This document shows, in pieces, positions 7,598-16,506 of a stretch of DNA of 64,000 bases. The DNA is from Burkholderiales bacterium. GTDB taxonomy: Bacteria; Pseudomonadota; Gammaproteobacteria; Burkholderiales; Burkholderiaceae_C. Where the stretch lies: assembly GCA_028868825.1 (NCBI GenBank), contig JAGWTU010000013.1, forward strand, positions 1-64,000, given 5' to 3'. A program made the position numbers and the translations under genes. The notes beneath the pieces were generated by a model, which saw nothing but the letters and a program-made list of their open reading frames with translations, was not told where the DNA came from and did not search any database. How positions within the stretch are numbered: position 1 is the first letter of the stretch; each line of letters starts with the position of its first letter.

Positions 7598-8032
7598 TCA
7601 GGCCCTGAGCAGCTCGCGGATCGACATCAACTCGGCGCGCAGCACATTCGACTCGAGCGACAGCGGCTCCAGCGCATGTGCATGGGCCGGCGCGGCATCG
7701 TCTGCGCCGGCCGGCGGCGACGCGTCTTCGGGCTCGTCGGGCACCGGCGCCTCGCTCGCCGCCGCCGCCGCCGCCGCGGCCCCGTCGGTGAGCCGGTTGC
7801 GCGCGCCGATGATCGTGAAGCCCTGGTCGTAGAGCAGTTCACGGATGCGCCGGATCAGCAGCACCTCGTGGTGCTGGTAGTAGCGCCGGTTGCCGCGGCG
7901 CTTCATCGGCTTGAGCTGCGTGAACTCCTGCTCCCAGTAGCGCAGCACATAGGGTTTGACCCCGCACAGCTCGCTCACCTCACCGATGGTGAAGTAGCGC
8001 TTGGCTGGGATGGCTGGGAGTGCTTTCTCCAT
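7598..8032 (-). CDS. MerR-family transcriptional regulator
   Basis: The 144-residue protein has an N-terminal winged helix-turn-helix of the MerR type: YFTIGEVSELCGVKPYVLRYWEQEF, then RRGNRRYYQHHEVLLIRRIRELLYDQGFTI. A short Pro/Ala-rich linker follows, with eight Ala in a row encoded by a GCC-repeat, and a C-terminal helix for dimerisation. There is no Cys-based metal site, so the effector is unknown. It follows ihfA in the same direction, the usual arrangement in Burkholderiales, where its target is not established. A TTG at 8041 is a second possible start; ATG 8032 is taken. Neither has a strong ribosome binding site. Confidence 0.85.
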   Translation of the reverse strand: MEKALPAIPAKRYFTIGEVSELCGVKPYVLRYWEQEFTQLKPMKRRGNRRYYQHHEVLLIRRIRELLYDQGFTIIGARNRLTDGAAAAAAAASEAPVPDEPEDASPPAGADDAAPAHAHALEPLSLESNVLRAELMSIRELLRA

Positions 8033-8066
8033 TGAAATCAATGGGATCCAACGGGAAAATCACACT

Positions 8067-8426
8067 CTACTCGAAGTCCCCTTCGGGCGGTGTATCACCT
8101 TGCACGATCGCCTTGAGCTTGTGGCTGGCGTGGAACGTGACGACGTTGCGGGCCTTGATCGGGATCGACTCGCCGGTGCGCGGGTTGCGCCCCGGCCGCG
8201 GCGCCTTGCGCCGGATGTTGAAGTTGCCGAAGCCCGAGAGCTTGACGTCCTGACCGCCGACCAGCGTGCCGTGGACGATCTCGAAGAAGGCCTCGACCAT
8301 GTCCTTCGACTCGCGCTTGTTCAGTCCCAGGCGATCGAACAGCAGCTCGGCCAGCTCGGCCTTGGTCAGCGTCGGCGTCTCGATCGACGCCAGGATGATC
8401 GGGTCGGGCATCTCTTCGGTGCTCAT
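8067..8426 (-). CDS. ihfA: Integration host factor subunit alpha
   Basis: A DNA-bending nucleoid protein; it pairs with IhfB and bends DNA at recombination, replication and promoter sites. The 119-residue product contains the HU/IHF fold: [20 protein letters not shown], a helix, [12 protein letters not shown], the beta-arm [18 protein letters not shown] with the intercalating Pro, and the final helix. It has about 20 extra N-terminal residues ([18 protein letters not shown]) compared with E. coli. The start at 8426 is chosen because GGGAGGA lies just upstream; a longer frame to 8468 would overlap pheT. The pheT-ihfA order matches the E. coli pheST-himA operon. Confidence 0.95.
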   Translation of the reverse strand: MSTEEMPDPIILASIETPTLTKAELAELLFDRLGLNKRESKDMVEAFFEIVHGTLVGGQDVKLSGFGNFNIRRKAPRPGRNPRTGESIPIKARNVVTFHASHKLKAIVQGDTPPEGDFE

Positions 8427-8445
8427 CTCTTCCTCCCGTTCCATT

Positions 8446-10860
8446 TCATGTACGGAGTCTGGCGCCATGGGCCTGCGCCGCGCGCGCGACGGCGGCCGCT
8501 GTCGCGGCGTCGATGCGCTCGTCGGTCAGCGTGCTGTCGGGGTCGAGCAGCTCGAGCCGCACGGCCAGGCTGCGCTCGCCCGGCGCGAAGCCGGCGGCGC
8601 CCGGCGCCGGCCGGTAGATGTCGAACAGCGTCGCGCCGCGGATCAGCGCCGACGGGTCGTCGCGCAGGCTCGCCATCAGCGCGTCGTGCGACACCTCGTC
8701 GCGCACGACGAGGGCGATGTCGCGCTGCGCCGCCTGCTGTCGCGGCACCGGCTCGAACACCGGCACCGGCGTGGCCAGCGCCGCCTCGAGATCGATCTCG
8801 AACAGCATCGGCGCCTGCGGCAGTTCGTAGCCCTGGCGCCATTTCGGGTGCAGCTCGCCGACATAGCCGACGGGCTTGCCGTCGACCTCGATGCGCGCGC
8901 AGCGCCCCGGGTGCAGCGCCGGATGCTCGGCGGCGACGAAGGTCGGCACGCGCGGCGCCAGCAGCGCCTGGACATCGCCCTTGACATCGTAGAAGTCGAC
9001 GCCCTGCTCCTTCGCGCCCCATTGCAGCGGCAGCGCGGGGCCGTAGGCGAGGCCGCCGACACGCATCGGCTGGTCGACGCCGGCCACCGCCAGTTCGCCT
9101 GCCTGGGCCTGCGGATCACGCCTGAAGACGCGGCCGACCTCGAACACGCGCACGCGCGAGGCCTTGCGCGCGAGGTTGTGGCGCAGCACCTGGACGAGGC
9201 TGCCGACGAGGCTCGATCGCATCACCGCCAGCGGCGCGGCGATCGGGTTCAGCACCTTGATCGGGTCGGCGTTGCCGGCGAGCTCGCGCTCCCAGCGCTC
9301 CTCGACGAAGCTGAAGCTGATCGTTTCCTGGTAGTCGAGCGCGGCCAGCGCGCGCCGCACCGCATGGGCGCTGCGCCGGCCCTCGCGGCGCACGCGCGGC
9401 GTCACCGGCGCCAGCGGCGGCGTCGCCGGCAGGCGGTCGTAGCCAATGACGCGGATCACCTCCTCGATCAGGTCTTCCTCGATCGCGAGGTCGAAGCGCC
9501 AGCTCGGCGGCGTCACAGTGATGCGGCCCGGCGCTTCCGTGTACTGCAGCCCGAGTCGCGCGAAGACATCGGCGCATTGCGCCTGCGTCAGCGGCATGCC
9601 GATGACGCGTGCCGCGCGCTCGACGCGCAGCGTCACCGGCGCGGCCTGCGGCAGGCTCAGGCTCTGGTCGTCGAGCGGACCCGCCTCGCCGCCGCAGATC
9701 TGCTGGATCAGCCGCGTGATGTGCTCGACATGCAGCGCCGTCAGCGCCGGGTCGACGCCGCGCTCGAAGCGGTGGCCGGCATCGGTGCTGAAGTTGTAGC
9801 GGCGAGAACGCCCGGCGACGCTCGCCGGCCACCAGAACGCCGCCTCGACGTAGACGTTGCGCGTCGCGTCGGACACCGCGGTGGCCTCGCCCCCCATGAT
9901 GCCGGCCAGCGATTCGACCTGTTTCGCATCGGCGATGACGCCGACGCTGGCGTCGACCTCGACGGTGTTGCCGTTGAGCAGTTCGAGCGTCTCGCCGGGT
10001 CGGCCCCAGCGCACGACGAGCTTGTCGTGAATCTTGTCGAGATCGAAGATATGCGACGGCCGGCCGTATTCGAACATCACGTAGTTCGAGATGTCGACGA
10101 GCGCGGTGACGCTGCGCTGGCCGCAGCGCGCCAGGCGCTCGACCATCCAGGCGGGCGTCTTCGCCTGCGTGTTCACGCCGCGCACGATGCGGCCGGAGAA
10201 GCGGCCGCAGAGATCGGGGGCCTGCACCTCGACCGGCAGGCGCTGGTCATGGCTGGGCGTCACGGCCTCGATCGCCGGCGTCTTCAGCGGCGCGCCGGTG
10301 AGCGCGGCGACCTCGCGTGCGATGCCGTAGACCGACAGGCCATGGGCCAGATTCGGCGTGAGCTTGAGCGTGAAGACGGCGTCGTCGAGGTTCAGCGCGA
10401 CGCGGATGTCGGCGCCCAGCGGCGCATCGGCGGCGAGTTCGAGCAGGCCGCCATGGTCGTCGGCGATCCTGAGTTCGCGCGCCGAGCACAGCATGCCGTG
10501 GCTGTCGACGCCGCGCAGCTTGCCGACGCCGATTTTGAACGGTTTGCCGTCCTCGCCCGGCGGCAGCTCGGCACCGACCTTGGCCAGCGGCACGCGGATG
10601 CCGGCGCGCGCATTCGGCGCGCCGCAGACGATCTGCAGGCGCTCGCCACCGCCCGCGTCGACCTGGCACACGCGCAGCCGGTTGGCCTGCGGATGCGGCT
10701 CGGCGCTGACGATCTCGGCGACGACGACGCCGCTGAACGGCGGCGCCACCGGACGCAGCTCTTCGACCTCCATGCCGGACATCGTCAGCAGGTCGGCCAG
10801 CTGCCGCGTCGTCAGCGGCGGGTCGCAGAACTCTCTCAGCCAGGATTCTGGGAATTGCAT
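8446..10860 (-). CDS. pheT: Phenylalanyl-tRNA synthetase beta subunit
   Basis: The large subunit of the (alpha-beta)2 synthetase that charges tRNA-Phe in the cytoplasm. The 804 residues fit the family length. In order they show the N-terminal tRNA-binding EMAP-like fold (residues about 40-150, [14 protein letters not shown]), the B3/B4 editing core that clears Tyr-tRNA-Phe (about 210-380), the B5 domain (about 410-480), the catalytic-like core, and a C-terminal ferredoxin-fold anticodon-binding domain ([20 protein letters not shown] to the end). It starts six bases after pheS and ends 19 bases before ihfA, so the three are one operon. Confidence 0.97.
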   Translation of the reverse strand: MQFPESWLREFCDPPLTTRQLADLLTMSGMEVEELRPVAPPFSGVVVAEIVSAEPHPQANRLRVCQVDAGGGERLQIVCGAPNARAGIRVPLAKVGAELPPGEDGKPFKIGVGKLRGVDSHGMLCSARELRIADDHGGLLELAADAPLGADIRVALNLDDAVFTLKLTPNLAHGLSVYGIAREVAALTGAPLKTPAIEAVTPSHDQRLPVEVQAPDLCGRFSGRIVRGVNTQAKTPAWMVERLARCGQRSVTALVDISNYVMFEYGRPSHIFDLDKIHDKLVVRWGRPGETLELLNGNTVEVDASVGVIADAKQVESLAGIMGGEATAVSDATRNVYVEAAFWWPASVAGRSRRYNFSTDAGHRFERGVDPALTALHVEHITRLIQQICGGEAGPLDDQSLSLPQAAPVTLRVERAARVIGMPLTQAQCADVFARLGLQYTEAPGRITVTPPSWRFDLAIEEDLIEEVIRVIGYDRLPATPPLAPVTPRVRREGRRSAHAVRRALAALDYQETISFSFVEERWERELAGNADPIKVLNPIAAPLAVMRSSLVGSLVQVLRHNLARKASRVRVFEVGRVFRRDPQAQAGELAVAGVDQPMRVGGLAYGPALPLQWGAKEQGVDFYDVKGDVQALLAPRVPTFVAAEHPALHPGRCARIEVDGKPVGYVGELHPKWRQGYELPQAPMLFEIDLEAALATPVPVFEPVPRQQAAQRDIALVVRDEVSHDALMASLRDDPSALIRGATLFDIYRPAPGAAGFAPGERSLAVRLELLDPDSTLTDERIDAATAAAVARAAQAHGARLRT

Positions 10861-10866
10861 GTCAAT

Positions 10867-11910
10867 TCAATTGAACTGCTTCAGGAATCTCAGATCGCCG
10901 TCGAACATCAGGCGCAGATCGTCGATGCCATAGCGCAGCATCGCGAGCCGATCGGGGCCCATGCCGAAGGCGAAGCCGATGTATTTTTCGGGGTCGAGTC
11001 CGTAGTTGCGGACGACGTTCGGATGCACCTGGCCCGAACCGGCGACCTCGAGCCAGCGCCCGGCCAGCGGGCCGCTGCGGAACGCGATGTCGATCTCGGC
11101 GCTGGGCTCGGTGAACGGGAAATAGCTGGGGCGGAAACGGGCGTCGAAATCGTCGGTCTCGAAGAACTGGCGCACGAACTCGATGAACACCGACTTCAGG
11201 TCCTTGAAGCTGACGTTCTCGCCTATCCACAGCCCCTCGCATTGATGGAACATCGGCGAGTGCGTCGCGTCGCTGTCGACGCGGTAGGTGCGGCCGGGGG
11301 CGATGACGCGGATCTCGGGCATGGTCGCCGCGTCCGCATGCCGCGCCGCATGGGCGCGCGCATAGCGCACCTGCATCGGGCTCGTGTGCGGGCGCAGGTT
11401 GAGCCAGCGGCCGCCCTCGTCCTTCAAGTCGACGTAGAAGGTGTCCTGCATCGAACGCGCCGGATGGTTCTCCGGGTTGTTCAGCGCGGTGAAGCTCATC
11501 CAGTCGGTCTCGATCTCGGGGCCCTCGGCGACGTCGAAACCCATCGAGCCGAAGATCGCCTCGATGCGCTCGATCGTGCGGCTCACCGGGTGCAGGCCGC
11601 CCGTGCCGCGGCGCCGCCCGGGCAGCGTGACGTCGAGCGCCTCGGCGCGCAGCTGCGCCTGCAGCTCGGCGTCGGCCAGGCTCTCGCGGCGCGCTTGCAG
11701 GGCGGCCTCGATGCGCACCTTGGCCTGGTTGATCTCGGCGCCGCGGCTCTTCTTGACCTCGACCGGCGCGCTCGCCAGCGCCTTCAGCAGCTCGGTCACG
11801 CGACCGCTCTTGCCGATGAAGCGGGCCTTGGCGTTCTCGAGTTCGGCCGGGGTCGGCGCGGCGTCGAATTCGGCCTGGGCCGTGGATACCAGTTGCTCGA
11901 GATCGTTCAT
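10867..11910 (-). CDS. pheS: Phenylalanyl-tRNA synthetase alpha subunit
   Basis: The catalytic subunit that activates Phe and transfers it to tRNA. The 347 residues begin with the coiled-coil tRNA-binding arm ([19 protein letters not shown]). The class II catalytic core follows, with [14 protein letters not shown] (motif 1 area), [33 protein letters not shown] (motif 2), [16 protein letters not shown], and the C-terminal [17 protein letters not shown] (motif 3 arginine). There is no Shine-Dalgarno sequence: the ATG comes 13 bases after the T-run of a terminator-like hairpin, which suggests that expression is controlled at that point. Confidence 0.97.
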   Translation of the reverse strand: MNDLEQLVSTAQAEFDAAPTPAELENAKARFIGKSGRVTELLKALASAPVEVKKSRGAEINQAKVRIEAALQARRESLADAELQAQLRAEALDVTLPGRRRGTGGLHPVSRTIERIEAIFGSMGFDVAEGPEIETDWMSFTALNNPENHPARSMQDTFYVDLKDEGGRWLNLRPHTSPMQVRYARAHAARHADAATMPEIRVIAPGRTYRVDSDATHSPMFHQCEGLWIGENVSFKDLKSVFIEFVRQFFETDDFDARFRPSYFPFTEPSAEIDIAFRSGPLAGRWLEVAGSGQVHPNVVRNYGLDPEKYIGFAFGMGPDRLAMLRYGIDDLRLMFDGDLRFLKQFN

Positions 11911-11921
11911 GCTGGACAGAA

Positions 11922-11951
11922 AGAAAAAAGGCCGCCCACGGGTGACGGCCT
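11922..11951 (-). terminator. Terminator or attenuator between rplT and pheS
   Basis: On the minus strand AGGCCG pairs with CGGCCT, with a GC-rich 11-base loop, and six T follow directly. The run ends 13 bases before the pheS start codon. In E. coli pheST is controlled by an attenuator in this position after the pheM leader peptide. Here no leader peptide with Phe codons is visible in the 88-base gap, so it may simply lower read-through from the ribosomal genes. Confidence 0.7.
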
Positions 11952-11968
11952 CTAGAGGCTTGATGCGA

Positions 11969-11988
11969 CCGCAGGCAGGTGCCTGCGG
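11969..11988 (-). other. Perfect hairpin in the rplT-pheS spacer
   Basis: CCGCAGGC and GCCTGCGG, 8-base perfect arms with a 4-base loop, lie ten bases after the rplT stop and upstream of the terminator hairpin. It may protect the rplT message end or act with the downstream terminator. Confidence 0.55.
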
Positions 11989-11998
11989 TGGCGCGAGA

Positions 11999-12355
11999 TC
12001 AAGCCAGCTGAGCCTTCACCTTGTCGACGATGCTGCTGAACGCAGCCGGGTCGTGGATGGCCATGTCCGACAGGACCTTGCGGTCGATGTCGATATTGGC
12101 CTTCTTCAGCCCCGCCATGAACTTGCTGTAGGTCAACCCGAGACCGCGCGTGGCGGCGTTGATACGGGCGATCCAGAGCTGGCGGAACACCCGCTTGCGG
12201 GTACGGCGGTCACGGTAGGCGTATTGGCCCGCCTTCATCACCGCCTGTTTGGCGATGCGGAAGACGTTCTTGCGGCGGCCGCGGAAGCCCTTGGCCAGGG
12301 CCAGGATCTTCTTGTGGCGGGCATGTGCGGTGACACCACGTTTGACGCGAGGCAT
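11999..12355 (-). CDS. rplT: 50S ribosomal protein L20
   Basis: This is an early-assembly protein of the large subunit; it binds 23S rRNA and in E. coli also represses its own operon at the rpmI leader. The 118 residues match the family from [18 protein letters not shown] through the basic helix [18 protein letters not shown] to the globular C-terminus with [10 protein letters not shown] good ribosome binding site (AAGGAGAAACAC) precedes ATG 12355. It lies 29 bases after rpmI. Confidence 0.98.
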   Translation of the reverse strand: MPRVKRGVTAHARHKKILALAKGFRGRRKNVFRIAKQAVMKAGQYAYRDRRTRKRVFRQLWIARINAATRGLGLTYSKFMAGLKKANIDIDRKVLSDMAIHDPAAFSSIVDKVKAQLA

Positions 12356-12384
12356 GTGTTTCTCCTTCTACGTTGTGGGTGGGA

Positions 12385-12588
12385 TCAGAGACCGGCAAAG
12401 GGCAGCATCGCAGCGACATGCCCCATGTTGGTCTCGTGCACGTTGGTCGCGCCGCGCAGATGGCGCTTGTTCTTCGTCGTCTTCTTCGTCAGGATGTGGC
12501 GCTTGAACGCCTGACCGCGCTTGACGGTGCCACCCGGGCGGACGCGAAAGCGCTTCTTCGCGCTGCTCTTGGTCTTCATCTTGGGCAT
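12385..12588 (-). CDS. rpmI: 50S ribosomal protein L35
   Basis: A small, very basic protein of the large subunit. The 67 residues begin [20 protein letters not shown] and contain the typical [15 protein letters not shown] stretch. AGGAG lies five to six bases before ATG 12588. The leader between infC and this gene folds into a strong two-step stem, a candidate L20 regulatory site. Confidence 0.98.
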   Translation of the reverse strand: MPKMKTKSSAKKRFRVRPGGTVKRGQAFKRHILTKKTTKNKRHLRGATNVHETNMGHVAAMLPFAGL

Positions 12589-12610
12589 TGCTGCTCCTGC
12601 TATGTTTGCT

Positions 12611-12678
12611 GCTGCAGGCGACAGCGCTGGGCGCTGTGCTTGACGGCCTGCAGCCGCTTCTTTCCGGGGCGGACCCCG
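12611..12678 (-). promoter_or_regulatory. Structured rpmI leader, candidate L20 autoregulation site
   Basis: Just upstream of the rpmI ribosome binding site the RNA can form an irregular stem. The outer helix is GCTGCAGGC with GCCTGCAGC (12646-12654 with 12611-12619, 9 bp). The inner helix is ACAGCGC with GCGCTGT (12631-12637 with 12621-12627, 7 bp, loop CCA). They are separated by an uneven internal loop of 8 and 1 bases. A further small hairpin with 5-bp arms lies at 12665-12678. In E. coli L20 represses rpmI-rplT by binding an irregular stem that mimics its rRNA site. Assignment of that role here is inference from position and shape. Confidence 0.55.
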
Positions 12679-12709
12679 AATCCTTCAAAAACTCAACCGA
12701 CCGACCTGC

Positions 12710-13258
12710 TTACTTCCGCTTCGGCGCCAACACCATGATCATCTGGCGGCCTTCGAGCTTGGGCATGTGCTCGACCATCGCGACATCGGCCAGCTCGTCG
12801 CGGATGCGCTCGAGCATGCGCATGCCGATGTCCTGGTGCGTGATCTCGCGGCCGCGGAACCTCAAGGTGACCTTGCCCTTGTCGCCATCCTCGGCGATGA
12901 AGCGGCGCAGGTTGCGCATCTTGATGTTGTAGTCGCCGTCGTCCGTGCCCGGACGGAACTTGACTTCCTTGATCTCGATGACCTTCTGCTTGGACTTGGC
13001 CTCGGCAGCCTTCTTCTGCTCCTGGTACTTGAACTTGCCGTAGTCCATCAACCGGCACACGGGGGGATCCGCGGTGGCCGCGATCTCGACCAGATCGACG
13101 TCCAGTTCCCCTGCCATGCGCAACGCATCCAACGTGCTGACGATGCCGAGTGGTTCGTTCTCGACCCCGTTCAGGCGCACCTGCGGCGCCATGATCTCCC
13201 GGTTCAGCCTGTGCTTGCGCTCCGCGTTGGGTACGCGGCGGTCCATGAAAGTAGCGAT
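12710..13258 (-). CDS. infC: Translation initiation factor IF-3
   Basis: It binds the 30S subunit, keeps the subunits apart and checks the start codon and initiator tRNA. The N-domain ([21 protein letters not shown]), the Lys-rich linker helix ([28 protein letters not shown]) and the C-domain (ending [10 protein letters not shown]) are all present. I take the start as ATC at 13258, giving [12 protein letters not shown], because AGGAG (13267-13271) is spaced eight bases before it, whereas the ATG at 13246 has none at the right distance. Rare AUU/AUC starts are the basis of IF-3 autoregulation in other bacteria. The length is then 182 residues. It lies between thrS and rpmI as in E. coli. Confidence 0.96.
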   Translation of the reverse strand: MATFMDRRVPNAERKHRLNREIMAPQVRLNGVENEPLGIVSTLDALRMAGELDVDLVEIAATADPPVCRLMDYGKFKYQEQKKAAEAKSKQKVIEIKEVKFRPGTDDGDYNIKMRNLRRFIAEDGDKGKVTLRFRGREITHQDIGMRMLERIRDELADVAMVEHMPKLEGRQMIMVLAPKRK

Positions 13259-13325
13259 GGTTCCAGCTCCTGTTGCAACCCGAAGGCATCCGGGCCACGA
13301 AAAAACGAACGCGCGCCTGAGGGCT

Positions 13326-15233
13326 CTAGGTCTTGGCGGCGATGTCCGCGGCGATCTTCTGGGCGAAGTCCGCCAGCGCCATCACGCCGAGATCCTGATT
13401 GCCCCGGGCGCGCACGGCAACGGCCCCGTTTGCCTTCTCCTTGTCGCCTACGACCAGGATGTACGGAACCTTCTGCAGGGAATGCTCGCGGATTTTATAG
13501 TTTATTTTCTCGTTGCGCAAATCAAGCTGGACCCTAACTCCTTGTTTTTGCAACGTTTTCGCCACGTCCGAGGCGTAGTCGGCCTGGTTTTCGCTGATCG
13601 GCGACACCACCGCCTGCACCGGCGCCAGCCAGGCCGGCATCTGGCCGGCATGCTGCTCGATGAGGATGCCGATGAAGCGCTCGAGGCTGCCGACGATGGC
13701 CCGGTGCAGCATCACCGGGTGCAGGCGCTCGCCGCTTTCGGCGACATAGACGGCGTCGAGGCGCTGCGCCATCGAGAAATCGACCTGCATCGTGCCGCAT
13801 TGCCACTGCCGGCCGATCGCGTCCTTGAGCGTGTACTCGATCTTCGGGCCGTAGAAGGCGCCCTCGCCGGGCGAGATCACGTAGTCGCAGCCCGAGCGGC
13901 GCAGGCTCTCGATCAGCGCATGCTCGGCCTTGTCCCAGACCTCCTCGGCGCCGATGCGCTGATCCGGCCGCGTCGCGACCTTGTAGATCATCTCCTTGAA
14001 GCCGAAGTCGGCGTAGACCTTCTGCAGCAGCGCCGTGTAGGCGACGCATTCGTCGAGGATCTGGTCCTCGGTGCAGAAGATATGGCCGTCGTCCTGCGTG
14101 AAGGCGCGCACGCGCATGATGCCGTGCAGGCCGCCCGTGGGCTCGTTGCGGTGGCATTGGCCGAACTCGCCATAGCGCAGGGGCAGGTCGCGGTAGCTCT
14201 TGATGCCCTGCTTGAAGATCAGGATGTGGCCGGGGCAGTTCATCGGCTTGAGCGCGTACTCGCGCTTCTCCGACTCGGTCGTGAACATGTTCTCGCGGTA
14301 CTTGCCCCAGTGGCCCGTCTTCTCCCACAGGCCCTGGTCGAGGATCTGCGGGCCCTTGACTTCCTGGTAGCCGTTCTCGCGGTAGACGCGGCGCATGTAC
14401 TGCTCGACCTCCTGCCACAGCGTCCAGCCCTTGGGGTGCCAGAACACCGTGCCGGGCGAATGCTCGTCGAGGTGGAAGAGGTCGAGCTCGCGGCCGAGGC
14501 GGCGGTGGTCGCGCTTCTCGGCCTCCTCGAGCATCGTCAGGTACTGCGCCAGCGCCTCCTTGCTCGCCCAGGCCGTGCCGTAGATGCGCTGCAGTTGCTC
14601 GTTGTTCTGGTCGCCGCGCCAGTAGGCGCCGGCGACCTTCATCAGCTTGAAGTGGCGCAGCTTGCCCGTCGACGGCACATGGGGGCCGCGGCAGAGATCC
14701 TCGAAACCGCCTTCGCGGTACAGCGAGACCTCCTGACCCGGCGGGATGCTCGAGATGATCTCGGCCTTGTAGTCCTCGCCCAGGCCCTTGAAGTAGGCCA
14801 CGGCCTCGTCGCGCGGCAGCACGCGGCGCACGACCGGCTCGTCCTTCTTCGCCAGCTCGGCCATGCGCTGCTCGATCGCCGCCAGGTCCTCGGGCGTGAA
14901 GGGGCGCTTGTAGGCGAAGTCGTAATAGAAGCCGTTCTCGACCACCGGACCGATCGTCACCTGGGCCTCGGGGAACAACTGCTTGACGGCGTAGGCCAGC
15001 AGGTGCGCCGTCGAGTGGCGGATGATCTCGAGGCCGTCGGCATCCTTGTCGGTGACGATGGCCAGCGCGGCGTCTTGTTCGACGCGGTGGCTGAGGTCGA
15101 CGAGGGCGCCGTCGACGCGGCCGGCGAGCGCCGCCTTGGCCAGGCCGGCGCCTATCGATGCGGCGACTTCGGCCACCGTGACCGGGCCCGGGTACTCGCG
15201 GCGCGAGCCGTCGGGCAGCGTGATGTTCAACAT
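13326..15233 (-). CDS. thrS: Threonyl-tRNA synthetase
   Basis: It charges tRNA-Thr and hydrolyses Ser-tRNA-Thr. The 635 residues show all family domains in order: TGS (1-60), the N2 editing domain with [15 protein letters not shown] and later [14 protein letters not shown], the class II core ([15 protein letters not shown] with the zinc-binding Cys, [13 protein letters not shown], and motif 3 [20 protein letters not shown]), and the anticodon-binding domain ([15 protein letters not shown] to the end). CGGAG upstream serves as ribosome binding site. A strong 11-bp hairpin lies 24 bases before the start. It is the first gene of the thrS-infC-rpmI-rplT-pheST-ihfA block. Confidence 0.98.
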   Translation of the reverse strand: MLNITLPDGSRREYPGPVTVAEVAASIGAGLAKAALAGRVDGALVDLSHRVEQDAALAIVTDKDADGLEIIRHSTAHLLAYAVKQLFPEAQVTIGPVVENGFYYDFAYKRPFTPEDLAAIEQRMAELAKKDEPVVRRVLPRDEAVAYFKGLGEDYKAEIISSIPPGQEVSLYREGGFEDLCRGPHVPSTGKLRHFKLMKVAGAYWRGDQNNEQLQRIYGTAWASKEALAQYLTMLEEAEKRDHRRLGRELDLFHLDEHSPGTVFWHPKGWTLWQEVEQYMRRVYRENGYQEVKGPQILDQGLWEKTGHWGKYRENMFTTESEKREYALKPMNCPGHILIFKQGIKSYRDLPLRYGEFGQCHRNEPTGGLHGIMRVRAFTQDDGHIFCTEDQILDECVAYTALLQKVYADFGFKEMIYKVATRPDQRIGAEEVWDKAEHALIESLRRSGCDYVISPGEGAFYGPKIEYTLKDAIGRQWQCGTMQVDFSMAQRLDAVYVAESGERLHPVMLHRAIVGSLERFIGILIEQHAGQMPAWLAPVQAVVSPISENQADYASDVAKTLQKQGVRVQLDLRNEKINYKIREHSLQKVPYILVVGDKEKANGAVAVRARGNQDLGVMALADFAQKIAADIAAKT

Positions 15234-15257
15234 GATCTTTTCATCTCCGTGAAAGCA

Positions 15258-15285
15258 ACAAAGCGCGGTGGCAGCCGCGCTTTGT
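15258..15285 (-). promoter_or_regulatory. 11-bp hairpin in the thrS leader
   Basis: ACAAAGCGCGG and CCGCGCTTTGT are perfect 11-base arms with a 6-base loop, ending 24 bases before the thrS ATG and just before its ribosome binding site. In E. coli the thrS leader folds into stem-loops bound by the synthetase itself. The loop here (CTGCCA) does not imitate a Thr anticodon, so the same mechanism is not shown. No T-run follows. Confidence 0.5.
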
Positions 15286-15412
15286 CATGGGTGGGGTGGT
15301 GACGTGGCGGCGCGACCGACTAGACCTCGGTGAGGAAGAAGGTGCACGTAGTCCGCGGTGTCATAACCAGCCTGCCTTTCTAGCCCTTGTGGGTGGACGG
15401 AGGATGCGAAGT

Positions 15413-16498
15413 TTAGCCGAGGCCCGGCACGCCGGCCAGCGGCAGCGCCTCGATCGGCCCGCCGCCCGTCACGAGTGCGGCGAATTCGTCGGCCAGGCGC
15501 CGGCTCTCGGCGATGGCGCGGCGCCACAGGCGCTCGCGGCCGGACTCGTCATCGACCCAGGTCGCGAAGTCCTGGCGGTCGGGCAGCTTGGCTCCCGGCA
15601 GCGTGCGCACCCAGTCGGGATGCGGCGCCAGCAGCACGAGGTTGTCGAGGTCCGGCGTCGCGCCATGGCGCCGCGTCCAGCGCTTGTCGAGCCAGCCCGG
15701 GATCAGCTGCGGGCCGAAATGCGGGTAGAGCACGAGGCCGTCGGCCAGCGTCGTGTAGTCCAGGTGCAGGTGGTAGTCGGTGATGCCGCCGTCCCAGTAG
15801 CGGCCCGGCGGCGCGCCGGGGATATCGGCGACCGCGTCGAGCACGAAGGGAATGCTGCAACTGGCCCGCACCGCCGCCGCGACATTCGCCGGCGTCAGCG
15901 CGACGCGGCGCGTCGGGTAGCCGGGCAGCGCCAACGGCAGCGGATCGCGCGGGTCGCTGAAGACGACGCGCTCGACGAAGCCGCCGAGCGCGCGCCGGTC
16001 GATGGCGTTGGCCGCAAAGGCGGCCGCCCAGCCCGGCGCGATCGGCAGCGGCGGCTGCAGCAGGCCACGGCCGCGGCCGGTGAACACATGCAGCCGCAAG
16101 CGCGGATGTGCGAGCAGTTCCGCGGCATGGCGGCCGAGGCGCTCATCGAGGTGTTGCGCCAGCGCGGCGCTGACGACGCCGGCCTTGGGCAAGCGCCCCG
16201 GCTCGTGCGGGTAGCGCTGCGCCACATAGTCGTCGGTGAGCTCGGCGATCGCCGCCGCGGCATCGGCGCGGCAGACCGCGGCCATGCGCCACGCGCCGAT
16301 CGAGGCGCCGATCAGGTGGACGACGCGGCCCGGTCCGCGCAGCCAGTCGCCGAATAGGTAGCGGTCGAGCGGCAGCAGCACCAGCCCCTTGGGGCCGCCG
16401 GCTGCCGCCGGTATCGCGCCCACGTCGCCGGGCGCCAGCCCGCGTTCGCGCAGCTGGCGGCGGGCGCGCGCCCCGGCGTAGACCTGGAGCGCGCGCAA
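15413..16498 (-). CDS. Patatin-like phospholipase family protein
   Basis: A serine lipid hydrolase with the Ser-Asp dyad of patatins. The nucleophile elbow GASIG is at 64-68 (Ser66) after a strand HLI, a Gly-rich oxyanion loop AAAGGPKGL (31-39) is present, and the DGG motif with the catalytic Asp is at 236-238. The 361 residues have no signal peptide, so it acts in the cytoplasm or at the inner face of the membrane. The substrate is unknown. It starts eight bases after tex and is probably co-transcribed with it. Confidence 0.75.
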   Translation of the reverse strand: MRALQVYAGARARRQLRERGLAPGDVGAIPAAAGGPKGLVLLPLDRYLFGDWLRGPGRVVHLIGASIGAWRMAAVCRADAAAAIAELTDDYVAQRYPHEPGRLPKAGVVSAALAQHLDERLGRHAAELLAHPRLRLHVFTGRGRGLLQPPLPIAPGWAAAFAANAIDRRALGGFVERVVFSDPRDPLPLALPGYPTRRVALTPANVAAAVRASCSIPFVLDAVADIPGAPPGRYWDGGITDYHLHLDYTTLADGLVLYPHFGPQLIPGWLDKRWTRRHGATPDLDNLVLLAPHPDWVRTLPGAKLPDRQDFATWVDDESGRERLWRRAIAESRRLADEFAALVTGGGPIEALPLAGVPGLG

Positions 16499-16506
16499 GG
16501 CCGGAC

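Noticed and set aside
8266-11955. A 1229-codon plus-strand frame opposite pheT and pheS
   Set aside because: It runs antisense to two certain genes; such long frames arise from GC-rich codon use. Its translation is dominated by Arg, Ala, Asp, Gln and His without family motifs.
15258-15290. T-box-like sequence GGTGGCAGCCGCG near thrS
   Set aside because: The likeness is on the plus strand, opposite to thrS transcription, and arises from the hairpin palindrome. T-boxes are not expected in this group.
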